Of a DNA stretch of 59,744 nucleotides, positions 7,101 through 22,378 are shown piece by piece. Position numbers and translations under genes: made by a program. The stretch comes from Pseudomonas palmensis (GTDB taxonomy: Bacteria; Pseudomonadota; Gammaproteobacteria; Pseudomonadales; Pseudomonadaceae), in assembly GCF_017848315.1 (NCBI RefSeq), contig NZ_JAFKEC010000031.1:1-59744 (forward strand), read 5' to 3'. The notes beneath the pieces were generated by a model that was not told the origin of the DNA, ran no database searches, and saw only the letters and a list, made by a program, of their open reading frames with translations. Position 1 is the first letter of the stretch. Each line of letters starts with the position of its first letter.

Positions 7101-8549
7101 GTGAAACTCAACGATCCCACACTGCTGCGCCAACAGGCGTACATCAACGGCCACTGGTGCGATGCCGACGACGGTCGTCAGGTCGAGGTCTGCGACCCGG
7201 CCAACGGCGAACGCCTGGGCAGCGTGCCGCTGATGGGCGGCGCCGAGACGGTACGCGCCATCGAAGCCGCCGAGGCCGCGCTGCAAGGCTGGCGCGAGCG
7301 CACCGCCAAGGACCGCGCGCAGGTGCTGCGCCGCTGGTTCGAACTGCTGCTGCAACACGAAGACGACCTGGCCCGGCTGATGACCTTCGAGCAGGGCAAG
7401 CCACTGCACGAGGCACTGGGCGAGATCCGCTACGCGGCCTCGTTCATCGAATGGTTTGCCGAGGAAGGCAAGCGCGTCTACGGCGATGTCATCCCCAGCC
7501 CTTCCAACGACAAGCGCCTGCTGGTGATCAAGCAGGGCATCGGCGTGTGCACCGCCATCACCCCGTGGAACTTCCCGGCGGCGATGATCACGCGCAAGGT
7601 GGCCCCGGCCCTGGCCGCCGGCTGCACCATCGTGGTCAAGCCGGCCAACGAAACCCCCTTCTGCGCCCTGGCGCTGGTGGAGCTGGCCGAACGTGCAGGC
7701 ATCCCTGCCGGGGTGTTCAGCGTGGTCACCGGTGATGCGGTGGCCATTGGAGCCCAGTTCACCGGGCACCCGGCCGTGCGCAAGCTGAGCTTTACCGGCT
7801 CCACCCCGATCGGCCGGCTGCTGATGGGCCAGTGTGCCCAGAGCATCAAGAAGGTGTCGCTGGAACTGGGCGGCAACGCGCCGTTCATCGTGTTCGACGA
7901 TGCCGACATCGACGCCGCCGTCGAAGGCGCGCTGGCAGCCAAGTACCGCAACGCCGGCCAGACCTGCGTATGCGTCAACCGTTTCTACGTGCATGACAGC
8001 GTGTATGCGCAGTTCACCGAACGCTTCGTGGAGCGCGTGCGCGCCCTGGGCGTGGGCCACGGCACCAGCGCCGCGAGCCAGGTCGGCCCGCTGATCAGCG
8101 ACAAGGCCGTGGCCAAGGTGCGCAGCCTGATCGACGACGCCGTGGCCAAGGGCGCCGACCTGCTGCTGGGCGGCGAAGCCCATGCGCTGGGTGGCAACTT
8201 CTTCGCACCCACGGTGCTGGCCAACATTGCACCGGGCACCCAGCTGCTGCAGGACGAGATCTTCGGCCCGGTGGCGGCCATCGTGCGCTTTCGCAGCGAC
8301 GAAGAGGTGATTGCCCAGGCCAACGACACCCTGTACGGCCTGGCGGCGTACTTCTACAGCCGCGACATCGCCCGGGTGTTCAAGGTGGCCGAGGCACTGG
8401 AGTACGGCATGGTCGGTATCAATACCGGGCTGATCTCCAATGAAGTGGCGCCGTTTGGCGGCGTCAAGCAGTCGGGCCTGGGCCGCGAAGGCTCGCGCTA
8501 CGGCATCGAAGACTATCTGCAAATCAAGTACCTGTGCCTGGCCGTGTGA
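7101..8549 (+). CDS. NAD(P)-dependent aldehyde dehydrogenase, probable malic semialdehyde dehydrogenase
   Basis: 482 residues of the GabD (succinate-semialdehyde dehydrogenase) type. The cofactor region TPWNFPAAMITRKVAPALAA, the general-base glutamate in LELGGNAPF and the catalytic cysteine in NAGQTCVCVNRF are all present. The longest frame opens at GTG 7092, inside the ribosome binding site; GTG 7101 has GGAG eight bases upstream and gives the usual family N-terminus (MKLNDPTLLRQQAYI), so it is chosen. Between cntA and cntB its likely substrate is the malic semialdehyde released from carnitine, yielding malate for TtuC. Succinate semialdehyde activity is the main alternative. Confidence 0.85.
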   Translation: MKLNDPTLLRQQAYINGHWCDADDGRQVEVCDPANGERLGSVPLMGGAETVRAIEAAEAALQGWRERTAKDRAQVLRRWFELLLQHEDDLARLMTFEQGKPLHEALGEIRYAASFIEWFAEEGKRVYGDVIPSPSNDKRLLVIKQGIGVCTAITPWNFPAAMITRKVAPALAAGCTIVVKPANETPFCALALVELAERAGIPAGVFSVVTGDAVAIGAQFTGHPAVRKLSFTGSTPIGRLLMGQCAQSIKKVSLELGGNAPFIVFDDADIDAAVEGALAAKYRNAGQTCVCVNRFYVHDSVYAQFTERFVERVRALGVGHGTSAASQVGPLISDKAVAKVRSLIDDAVAKGADLLLGGEAHALGGNFFAPTVLANIAPGTQLLQDEIFGPVAAIVRFRSDEEVIAQANDTLYGLAAYFYSRDIARVFKVAEALEYGMVGINTGLISNEVAPFGGVKQSGLGREGSRYGIEDYLQIKYLCLAV

Positions 8550-8572
8550 GCCAGTGGCAGTCGAGGTGAATC

Positions 8573-9544
8573 ATGGCCAACAAATACGAGATGTTCAGTG
8601 TGCAGGTAACCGCCGTCGAGCAGGCGACGCCGCTGATCAAGCGCTTCACCCTGGCCCGTGAGGACGGCGCGCCGATGCCGGCATTTACCGGTGGCAGCCA
8701 CGTGATCGTGCAGATGCAGGGCGCCGACGGGCGCCAGTTCAGCAACGCCTACTCGCTGATGAGCGACCCGCGCGACACCCGCAGCTACCAGATCGGCGTG
8801 CGCCTTGAAGAGCAGTCCAAGGGTGGCTCGGCGTTCATGCACCAGCAGGTCGAGGTGGGCAGCGTGCTGACCATCTCCAGCCCCAACAACCTGTTCGCAC
8901 TGGACCCGAGCGCGGGCCGGCACGTACTGATCGCCGGCGGCATCGGCATCACGCCGTTTCTGGCGCAGTTGCATGAACTGGAGGCCGGCAGCACCGCCTA
9001 CGAGCTGCACTATGCCTTTCGCAGCCCCGAGCATGGCGCGTTCCAGGCCGAACTGAGCAGCGGGCCGCATGCGGCCAACACGCAGTTCTACATCGACAGC
9101 CTGGAGCGCAAGCTGGACCTGGCCGCGCTGTTTGCGGGCCTGGATGACGCGGCGCATGTGTATGTGTGCGGGCCCAAGCCGCTGATCGATGCGGTGATCG
9201 CCACCGCAGCGTCGCTGGGCATTGCCGAGCAGCGCGTGCACTGGGAGCAGTTTGCCGCGGCGCCGGTGACCGGTGCGGCGTTTACCGTGGTGCTGGCGCG
9301 CTCGGGGCAGGAGTTGCAGGTGGAGGAAGGCATGACCATCTTGCAGGCCATCGAGAAATCCAAGGCGGCCAAGGTGGAATGCCTGTGCCGCGAGGGTGTG
9401 TGCGGCACCTGCGAGACCATGATTCTGGAGGGTGAGGCCGAGCATTTCGACCAGTACCTGAGCGATGAAGAGAAGGCTTCGCAGCAGAGCATGATGCTGT
9501 GCGTGTCGCGGGCGCGCACGGCCCGGCTGGTGCTGGACCTGTAG
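8573..9544 (+). CDS. cntB: Carnitine monooxygenase reductase component
   Basis: 323 residues in the phthalate-dioxygenase-reductase layout: FMN-binding barrel (NAYSLMSDPRD, with the flavin-binding YSL), NAD-binding domain (LIAGGIGITPFLAQL and YVCGPKPL), and a C-terminal plant-type ferredoxin with cluster cysteines in CLCREGVCGTCE plus a final MMLCVSRA. It transfers electrons from NAD(P)H to the CntA Rieske centre. GAGGTG precedes ATG 8573 and it lies 23 bp after the aldehyde dehydrogenase, so it is the last gene of the carnitine operon before a REP pair. The class is certain; pairing with CntA follows from position. Confidence 0.9.
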   Translation: MANKYEMFSVQVTAVEQATPLIKRFTLAREDGAPMPAFTGGSHVIVQMQGADGRQFSNAYSLMSDPRDTRSYQIGVRLEEQSKGGSAFMHQQVEVGSVLTISSPNNLFALDPSAGRHVLIAGGIGITPFLAQLHELEAGSTAYELHYAFRSPEHGAFQAELSSGPHAANTQFYIDSLERKLDLAALFAGLDDAAHVYVCGPKPLIDAVIATAASLGIAEQRVHWEQFAAAPVTGAAFTVVLARSGQELQVEEGMTILQAIEKSKAAKVECLCREGVCGTCETMILEGEAEHFDQYLSDEEKASQQSMMLCVSRARTARLVLDL

Positions 9545-9550
9545 ATCGAA

Positions 9551-9632
9551 TCGCGGGTCAAGCCCGCTCCCACAGGTGCAGTTCAGTTCCTGAAAACACT
9601 GCAATCCCTGTGGGAGCGGGCTTGACCCGCGA
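9551..9632. repeat. REP inverted pair
   Basis: TCGCGGGTCAAGCCCGCTCC plus CACAGG faces its reverse complement 30 bases away. It fills the gap between convergent cntB and glgB and can form a bidirectional transcript-end structure. Confidence 0.9.
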
Positions 9633-9658
9633 ATGGCCTGCGCAGCAGGCCCAAGGTC

Positions 9659-11872
9659 TCAAGCCGGGCGCAGCACCAGCACCGCCAGTGGCGGCAGGTT
9701 CACCGCCAGCGACAGCGGCTGCCCATGGCTGGGCAACGCCTCGCTGTTCACCGCCCCGAGGTTGCCGTAGTTGGACCCGGCATACACCTGGGCATCGCTG
9801 TTGAGCACCTCCACCCACTGTTCGCCAAACGGCACCCCGATGCGATAACCCTCCCTCGGCACCGGCGTGAAGTTGGCCACCACCAGCAACGGCTCGCCCT
9901 CGGCGCTCCAGCGCAGCCACGCATACACGCTGTTGCGCGCATCGTCGCCGATCAGCCACTGGAACCCTTGCGGCACGCAGTCCTGCTGATGCAGCGCCTT
10001 CTCGTCGCGGTACAGCCGGTTCAGGTCGGCCACCAGCGACTGCACACCCTTGTGCTCGGGGTACTGCAACAGGTACCAGTCCAGTTCCGCATCATGGTTC
10101 CACTCGCGCCACTGGCCGAATTCGCAGCCCATGAACAGCAGCTTCTTGCCCGGATGGCACCACATGAAGGCCAGGTACGCGCGCAGGTTGGCGAACTTCT
10201 GCCAGCGGTCGCCCGGCATCTTGTCGATCAGCGAGTGCTTGCCGTGCACCACCTCGTCATGGGAAATCGGCAGGATGAAATGCTCGGAATACGCGTAGAT
10301 CAGGCCGAAGCTCATCTCGTTGTGATGATGCGCACGGTGGATCGGGTCGTTCTGGATGTAATGCAGGGTGTCGTGCATCCAGCCCATGTTCCACTTGTAG
10401 TTGAAACCCAGGCCGCCCTGCTGGGTCGGCTGGCTGACACCCGGCCAGGCGGTGGATTCCTCGGCGATCACCAGCGCCCCCGGCGCCTCCTGGGCCACCA
10501 CGTCGTTGAGGTGGCGCAGAAAATCGATGGCCTCCAGGTTCTCGCGCCCGCCGTGGCGGTTGGGCACCCATTCGCCGGCCTTGCGCGAGTAGTCGCGGTA
10601 CAGCATCGAGGCCACCGCATCCACCCGCAGCCCGTCGATATGAAAATGCTTGAGCCAGTGCAATGCCGAAGCCAGCATGAAGCCGTGCACCTCGTTGCGC
10701 CCCAGGTTGTAGATCAGCGTGTCCCAGTCCTGGTGGAAGCCCTCCAGCGGGTTGGCGTACTCATACAGTGCGGTGCCGTCGAACTGCGCCAGCCCATGTT
10801 CGTCGGTAGGAAAATGCGCCGGCACCCAGTCGAGGATCACGCCGATGTGGGCCTGGTGGCAGGCGTCGATGAACGCGGCGAAATCCTCGGCCGTGCCATA
10901 GCGCGCGGTGGGCGCGAACATCGACAACGGCTGGTAGCCCCACGAGCCGCCAAACGGATGCTCCATGATCGGCATCAGCTCGATATGGGTAAAGCCCAGT
11001 TCCTGGATGTAGGGCACCAGCCGCTCGGCCAGTTCGCGCCAGTTGTAGTAGCGGGCCACTTCACCGCTTTCATCCAGCTCGCATTGCCAGGAACCGGCGT
11101 GCAGTTCGTAGATCGACAGCGGCGCGTTGGTGGCCTGGTGCGCCGCACGCACGCGCATCCAGCCCTGGTCCTGCCACACATGGCCCAGCGCGGCGGCCAC
11201 CTTCGAGGCGGTGCTGGGCGGCAGCTCGGTGGCCAGTGCCAGCGGGTCGGCCTTGAGCGGCAGGATGCCGTCGGGCCCGAGCAGTTCGTACTTGTACGTC
11301 TCGCCGGCCTGCAGGCGCGGGATGAACAGCTCCCACACACCGCTGGGCACGCGCTTGCGCATCGGGTGGCGGCGCCCGTCCCAGTTGTTGAAGTGACCGA
11401 CCACCGACACCCGCCGCGCATTCGGCGCCCACACCGCAAAGCGCACCCCGTCGATGCCGTCCACCTGTGCGGGCTGCGCGCCGAACACCTTGGCCAGGTC
11501 GCGATGATTGCCCTCGGCGAACAGGTACAGGTCCATCTCGCCCAGCAGCAGCTGGGTAAAGCTGTAGGGGTCTTCGGTGACCTGCTCGCCCCCTGCCCAG
11601 TTGATGTGCAGGTCGTACGCCTGCGGTTGCTGCAACCGCCCGCTGAACAGCCCGGGCACACTGCCCTGCTCCAGCTCCAGCAGCACCTGCCCGCTGTCGC
11701 GGGCCAGCGCCCGGGCACTCAGGGCATCGGGCAGGTAGGCGCGTATCCACTGCCCGCCCGCGCCATCCGGGTGCGGCCCGAGCACCGCGAACGGGTCGCC
11801 GTGCCTGGCATTGACCAGGTCATCGATATCCCTTGTGCCCAGCCCAGCCTGTTCCCGCTTGTGCGCGCTCAT
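9659..11872 (-). CDS. glgB: 1,4-alpha-glucan branching enzyme
   Basis: 737 residues, the usual GlgB length. An N-terminal CBM48 region (ARRVSVVGHFNNWDGRRHPM) precedes a GH13 barrel with the nucleophile in GLRVDAVASMLYRDYSR, the acid/base glutamate in VIAEESTAWPG and the transition-state aspartate in ISHDEVVHGK. It introduces alpha-1,6 branches into linear alpha-1,4 glucan. It is the last gene of the glgE-treS-glgB operon; its ATG directly follows the treS stop (TGAATG), indicating translational coupling. In the GlgE pathway it acts on glucan built from maltose-1-phosphate. No glgA or glgC is in the window. Confidence 0.96.
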   Translation of the reverse strand: MSAHKREQAGLGTRDIDDLVNARHGDPFAVLGPHPDGAGGQWIRAYLPDALSARALARDSGQVLLELEQGSVPGLFSGRLQQPQAYDLHINWAGGEQVTEDPYSFTQLLLGEMDLYLFAEGNHRDLAKVFGAQPAQVDGIDGVRFAVWAPNARRVSVVGHFNNWDGRRHPMRKRVPSGVWELFIPRLQAGETYKYELLGPDGILPLKADPLALATELPPSTASKVAAALGHVWQDQGWMRVRAAHQATNAPLSIYELHAGSWQCELDESGEVARYYNWRELAERLVPYIQELGFTHIELMPIMEHPFGGSWGYQPLSMFAPTARYGTAEDFAAFIDACHQAHIGVILDWVPAHFPTDEHGLAQFDGTALYEYANPLEGFHQDWDTLIYNLGRNEVHGFMLASALHWLKHFHIDGLRVDAVASMLYRDYSRKAGEWVPNRHGGRENLEAIDFLRHLNDVVAQEAPGALVIAEESTAWPGVSQPTQQGGLGFNYKWNMGWMHDTLHYIQNDPIHRAHHHNEMSFGLIYAYSEHFILPISHDEVVHGKHSLIDKMPGDRWQKFANLRAYLAFMWCHPGKKLLFMGCEFGQWREWNHDAELDWYLLQYPEHKGVQSLVADLNRLYRDEKALHQQDCVPQGFQWLIGDDARNSVYAWLRWSAEGEPLLVVANFTPVPREGYRIGVPFGEQWVEVLNSDAQVYAGSNYGNLGAVNSEALPSHGQPLSLAVNLPPLAVLVLRPA

Positions 11873-15181
<3,309 letters not shown>

Positions 15182-15208
15182 GTACGACTCCTTCTGGTTG
15201 GCGGGGGG

Positions 15209-17215
15209 CTAGCGGGCCGGGGTGATGCGCCAGATGCCGAACGGCTGGTGCCAGGGTTCGATGCGCATCCACTGGGTCTTGCCGTACCAGCTCCAGCGAT
15301 GGCCGCTCATCAGGTCTTCGCCGAAGGTTTCGGCGTCGTCCTCCAGGCCCAGCTCCCACAGCGGCAACTCGAAGTGCGCCTCCTGGGCGTTGTGCGGGTC
15401 GAGGCTGACGGCCACCAGGATCAGGCTGCCGCTGGCCGGATCGCCCTTGGCGAAGTACAGGATGTTGTCGTTCCAGGCGTTGTAGAAGCGGATGCCCAGG
15501 TGGGTCTGCAGGGCCGGGTGCTGGCGGCGGATGCGGTTGAGCTGGGCGATCTCGGCAATGATGTTGCCGGGCTGGGTGTAGTCGCGCGGGCGGATCTCGT
15601 ACTTCTCCGAGTCCAGGTATTCCTCCTTGCCCGGTATCGCCGCCGCCTCGCACAGCTCGAACCCCGAATACATGCCCCACAGGCCCGAGCCCATGGTGGC
15701 CAGCGCTGCGCGAATCAGAAAGCCCGGGCGGCCGGAGTCGTGCAGGAAGAACGGGTTGATGTCCGGCGTGTTGACGAAGAAGTTGGGGCGGTAGCAGTAC
15801 GACCACGGCGGCTGGTTGAGTTCGCTGAAGTACTGTTGCAGCTCGGCCTTGGTGTTGCGCCAGGTGAAGTAGGTATAGCTCTGCGAATAGCCGACCTTGC
15901 CCAGGCGCGCCATCATCGCCGGCTTGGTGAAGGCCTCGGCGAGGAAGATCACCTGCGGGTGCTGGCTGCGCACGTTGGCGATCAGCCACTCCCAGAACGG
16001 CAGCGGCTTGGTGTGCGGGTTGTCCACGCGAAACTGGGTCACGCCCTCCTGCACCCAGCCCAGCACCACGTCGCGCAGGGCCAGCCACAGGGCGGGCACC
16101 GCGTCGGCGGCATAGAAGTCGACGTTGACGATGTCCTGGTATTTTTTCGGCGGGTTCTCGGCATAGCGGATGGTGCCGTCGGGGCGCCAGCTGAACCAGC
16201 CCGGGTGCTCGGTGAGCCAGGGGTGGTCCTGGGAGCACTGGATGGCGAAGTCCAGGGCGATTTCCAGACCATGCTCGGCGGCGGCGGCCACCAGCCGGCG
16301 GAAGTCTTCGCGGCTGCCCAGCTGCGGGTGGATGGCCTCGTGCCCGCCGTCGGCGCTGCCGATGGCGTAGGGGCTGCCGGGGTCGTCGGGGCCGGCCTGC
16401 AAGGCATTGTTGCGGCCCTTGCGGTGCTGGGTGCCGATGGGGTGGATGGGCGGGAAGTAGAGCACGTCAAAGCCCATGTCGCGGATCATCGGCAGGCGCT
16501 GATGCACGTCGTTGAAGGTGCCGTGGCGGGCCGGGTCGTCGGTGACCGAACGCGGGAACAGCTCGTACCAGCTGGCAAAGCGTGCGCGCTCGCGCTCCAC
16601 CTCAAGGGGGAACTCGGCGCTGCGGCTGAGGTAGGCACGGTGGTCGGCGCGGCCCATCAGGGCGCGGGTGTCGCCGTGCAGCAGCAGCTCGACGCCGGCC
16701 TGGGCAGGCAGGCTGGCCAGTTGCAGGGCCACCGCCTCCAGTTGCGCACGCAGCGGCTCGCTGCTGCGCTCGGCGCTCTGCATCAGATGGCGGCGGCCCT
16801 CCTCCAGCTCCAGGCCTACGTCGACGCCGGCGGCGAATTTCTTCTCCAGCTCGTAGCAGTAGCTGGCGTACTGGTCGATCCAGGCCTCGATCATGAACAG
16901 GTGGCGGCCCACCTCGCTGACCGTGAAGCGCCCCTCCCAGCTGTCGTTGCCCAGCAGCGTCATGGGCACTTCGTGCCAGTTGGGGTGCTGCAGGCGGCGC
17001 CAGCTCAGGCGCACGGCCAGCACGTCGTGGCCGTCGGCGAAGACCTTGCTGGTAACGGTGACCTGTTCGCCCACGGTACCCTTGACCGCGTGCTGGCCGG
17101 CGTCGAGCACAGGTTCGGTGTTCTCGATCACTATGCGCGGCAGCAGCAGCGCCCTGGCCAGGGTCAGGGTGTGCTCGCTGGTTTCATCGGTGCTGAAAGG
17201 CTCATCGCGGGTCAT
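15209..17215 (-). CDS. glgE: Alpha-1,4-glucan:maltose-1-phosphate maltosyltransferase
   Basis: 668 residues from ATG 17215, which has GGAG nine bases upstream; the frame extends to 17278 but that part lacks family features. A DUF3416-type N-terminal region precedes the GH13_3 barrel, with the nucleophile in TQFRVDNPHTKPLPFW, the acid/base in FLAEAFTKPAMM and the lysine-bearing ENPPKKYQDIVN segment. The enzyme transfers maltosyl units from maltose-1-phosphate to growing alpha-1,4 glucan. It is first in the operon with treS-pep2 and glgB, and divergent from the proline-rich small protein gene. Trehalose links such operons to osmotic and desiccation stress in pseudomonads (known), though no regulator was identified here. 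Confidence 0.95.
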   Translation of the reverse strand: MTRDEPFSTDETSEHTLTLARALLLPRIVIENTEPVLDAGQHAVKGTVGEQVTVTSKVFADGHDVLAVRLSWRRLQHPNWHEVPMTLLGNDSWEGRFTVSEVGRHLFMIEAWIDQYASYCYELEKKFAAGVDVGLELEEGRRHLMQSAERSSEPLRAQLEAVALQLASLPAQAGVELLLHGDTRALMGRADHRAYLSRSAEFPLEVERERARFASWYELFPRSVTDDPARHGTFNDVHQRLPMIRDMGFDVLYFPPIHPIGTQHRKGRNNALQAGPDDPGSPYAIGSADGGHEAIHPQLGSREDFRRLVAAAAEHGLEIALDFAIQCSQDHPWLTEHPGWFSWRPDGTIRYAENPPKKYQDIVNVDFYAADAVPALWLALRDVVLGWVQEGVTQFRVDNPHTKPLPFWEWLIANVRSQHPQVIFLAEAFTKPAMMARLGKVGYSQSYTYFTWRNTKAELQQYFSELNQPPWSYCYRPNFFVNTPDINPFFLHDSGRPGFLIRAALATMGSGLWGMYSGFELCEAAAIPGKEEYLDSEKYEIRPRDYTQPGNIIAEIAQLNRIRRQHPALQTHLGIRFYNAWNDNILYFAKGDPASGSLILVAVSLDPHNAQEAHFELPLWELGLEDDAETFGEDLMSGHRWSWYGKTQWMRIEPWHQPFGIWRITPAR

Positions 17216-17357
17216 CGAACATCGCTCCGTTACGCTGTGACGGTAAGGTTCAGAGCAATGGCAGGCGTGGGGGTTCAATAAAAAATGAGCGATGCGGCGC
17301 GGCCACGGTCGAAGAATGGGTCAGCCTTTGAACAGCCCTTTATGTGAGGTTCGGCCC

Positions 17358-17513
17358 ATGAATATTCCTATTCCTGCTGAAACGCCCGATCCGAATATCG
17401 ATGACCCCAATCTGCCACCACCGGTGCCCGAGAAGGAGCCCGAGCCGCCCAAGGAGCAGGAGCCCGTGGGCGACCCGCCCAGTGAAGAGCCGCCGGTGAA
17501 GGTGCAAGCGTAG
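17358..17513 (+). CDS. 51-residue proline- and glutamate-rich small protein
   Basis: ATG 17358 follows a GTGAGG ribosome binding site. Of 51 residues, 17 are proline and many others are acidic, with repeats such as EPEPP and DPPSEEPP; there is no signal peptide or membrane segment. It is likely disordered. The longer frame from 17292 has no good start. It is divergent from glgE and so may share stress control with the trehalose/glucan operon, but this is only positional. I do not recognise a function. Codon use and composition do not suggest transfer. Confidence 0.6.
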   Translation: MNIPIPAETPDPNIDDPNLPPPVPEKEPEPPKEQEPVGDPPSEEPPVKVQA

Positions 17514-17546
17514 ACCGGGATCTGGCAGTTGCACTGCGGTGTGCCC

Positions 17547-17629
17547 ATCGCGGGTCAAGCCCGCTCCCACAGGAGTGCGGTGGTTTACAGAAATGCGCGA
17601 TACCTGTGGGAGCGGGCTTGACCCGCGAT
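17547..17629. repeat. REP inverted pair
   Basis: Near-identical arms (ATCGCGGGTCAAGCCCGCTC and so on, with reverse complement ending at 17629) between the small proline-rich gene and the 3' end of the acyl-CoA synthetase gene. Confidence 0.9.
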
Positions 17630-17645
17630 GGCTGAAACGCCGAGC

Positions 17646-19319
<1,674 letters not shown>

Positions 19320-19380
19320 GACGACCCCGTATTGTGATTGTTGTGGGTGCTGATTCACGCGAGACCTAATGTGGCGCAAA

Positions 19381-19446
19381 TTAACGTTAACGTAAAGGTC
19401 ATGGGGAGATTGACAGTGTTCGGTGCGGGGTTTACGTTAACGTAAA
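19381..19446. promoter_or_regulatory. Two LiuR-like (MerR-family) operators
   Basis: TTTACGTTAACGTAAA (19431-19446) is a perfect 16-bp palindrome, and TTAACGTTAACGTAAA (19381-19396) matches it at 15 of 16 positions. The centres are 50 bp apart, between the divergent acyl-CoA synthetase and liuA. The sequence fits the motif described for LiuR, the MerR-type regulator of leucine/isovalerate genes. No liuR gene is in the window, so control would be from elsewhere in the genome. Confidence 0.75.
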
Positions 19447-19523
19447 GGTGACAGATCGCAGCGCCTTGATCGCGGGTCAACCACCACGCCACTCAAAGAA
19501 CAATCGACAAGAAAGGTGCCAGC

Positions 19524-20687
19524 ATGCGTTATCCGACCCTGAACTTCGCCCTGGGCGAAACCATCGACATGCTCCGCGACCAGGTGCAGGCGTTCGTCGC
19601 AGCCGAGCTGGCCCCGCGTGCGGCGCAGATCGACCAGGACAACCTGTTCCCCGCCGACATGTGGCGCAAGTTCGGCGACATGGGCCTGCTGGGCATCACC
19701 GTCAGCGAAGAATACGGCGGCGCGGGCCTGGGCTACCTGGCCCACGTGGTGGCCATGGAAGAAATCAGCCGCGGCTCGGCCTCGGTCGCGCTCTCCTACG
19801 GCGCCCACTCCAACCTCTGCGTCAACCAGATCAACCGCAACGGCACCGCCGAACAGAAAGCCAAGTACCTGCCCAAGCTGATCAGCGGCGAGCACATCGG
19901 CGCCCTGGCCATGAGCGAGCCCAACGCCGGCTCCGACGTGGTGTCGATGAAACTGCGTGCCGAACAGCGCGGCGACCGCTTCGTGCTCAACGGCAGCAAG
20001 ACCTGGATCACCAACGGCCCCGACGCCAACACCTACGTGATCTACGCCAAGACCGACCTGGAAAAGGGCCCCCACGGCATCACCGCGTTCATCGTCGAGC
20101 GCGACTGGGCCGGCTTCAGCCGCAGCAACAAGTTCGACAAGCTGGGCATGCGCGGTTCCAACACCTGCGAGCTGTTCTTCGACAACGTCGAGGTGCCCCA
20201 GGAGAACATCCTCGGCCAGCTCAACGGTGGCGTGAAGGTGCTGATGAGCGGCCTGGACTACGAGCGTGTGGTGCTCTCCGGCGGCCCTACCGGGATCATG
20301 CAGGCGTGCATGGACCTGGTGGTGCCCTACATCCACGACCGCAAGCAGTTCGGCCAGAGCATCGGCGAGTTCCAACTGATCCAGGGCAAGATCGCCGACA
20401 TGTACACCCAGCTCAATGCCAGCCGCGCCTACCTGTATGCCGTGGCCCAGGCCTGCGATCGCGCCGAGACCACCCGCAAGGACGCCGCCGGGGTGATCCT
20501 CTACACCGCCGAGCGCGCCACCCAGATGGCCCTCGAGGCAATCCAGATTCTGGGCGGCAACGGCTACATCAACGAGTTCCCCGCAGGCCGCCTGCTGCGC
20601 GACGCCAAGCTGTACGAGATCGGCGCCGGCACCAGCGAGATCCGGCGCATGCTGATCGGTCGCGAGCTGTTCAACGAGACGCGCTGA
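19524..20687 (+). CDS. liuA: Isovaleryl-CoA dehydrogenase
   Basis: 387 residues, the standard acyl-CoA dehydrogenase length, with FAD/substrate motifs AMSEPNAGSDV, WITNGPDANTYV and IYAKTDLEKGPHGITAF. The catalytic glutamate is in the internal position typical of isovaleryl-CoA dehydrogenases (LDYERVVLSGGPTGIMQ), and QILGGNGYINEFPAGRLLRD closes the protein. It oxidises isovaleryl-CoA to 3-methylcrotonyl-CoA in leucine breakdown, passing electrons to ETF. AAGGTG precedes ATG 19524. It is the first gene of liuABCD, downstream of two LiuR-like palindromes. Confidence 0.95.
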   Translation: MRYPTLNFALGETIDMLRDQVQAFVAAELAPRAAQIDQDNLFPADMWRKFGDMGLLGITVSEEYGGAGLGYLAHVVAMEEISRGSASVALSYGAHSNLCVNQINRNGTAEQKAKYLPKLISGEHIGALAMSEPNAGSDVVSMKLRAEQRGDRFVLNGSKTWITNGPDANTYVIYAKTDLEKGPHGITAFIVERDWAGFSRSNKFDKLGMRGSNTCELFFDNVEVPQENILGQLNGGVKVLMSGLDYERVVLSGGPTGIMQACMDLVVPYIHDRKQFGQSIGEFQLIQGKIADMYTQLNASRAYLYAVAQACDRAETTRKDAAGVILYTAERATQMALEAIQILGGNGYINEFPAGRLLRDAKLYEIGAGTSEIRRMLIGRELFNETR

Positions 20688-20728
20688 GGCGCTCAGCGGC
20701 AACGCCGCCATAACGCAGACCCACTCTT

Positions 20729-20757
20729 GCAGCTTGGAGCTTGCCGCTTGAAGCTGC
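20729..20757. repeat. GCAGCTT...AAGCTGC hairpin repeat between liuA and liuB
   Basis: GCAGCTT and AAGCTGC flank two internal GCTTG-type words (GAGCTTG, CCGCTTG). This kind of short hairpin-forming sequence is scattered between genes in many Pseudomonas genomes. It lies 41 bp after liuA and ends just before the liuB ribosome binding site, so it may affect relative expression within the operon. Confidence 0.6.
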
Positions 20758-20770
20758 GCCAGGAGCCACG

Positions 20771-22375
<1,605 letters not shown>

Positions 22376-22378
22376 CCG

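Noticed and set aside
17216..17278. Longer glgE start at 17278
   Set aside because: The extra 21 residues lack GlgE similarity and the ribosome binding site fits ATG 17215.
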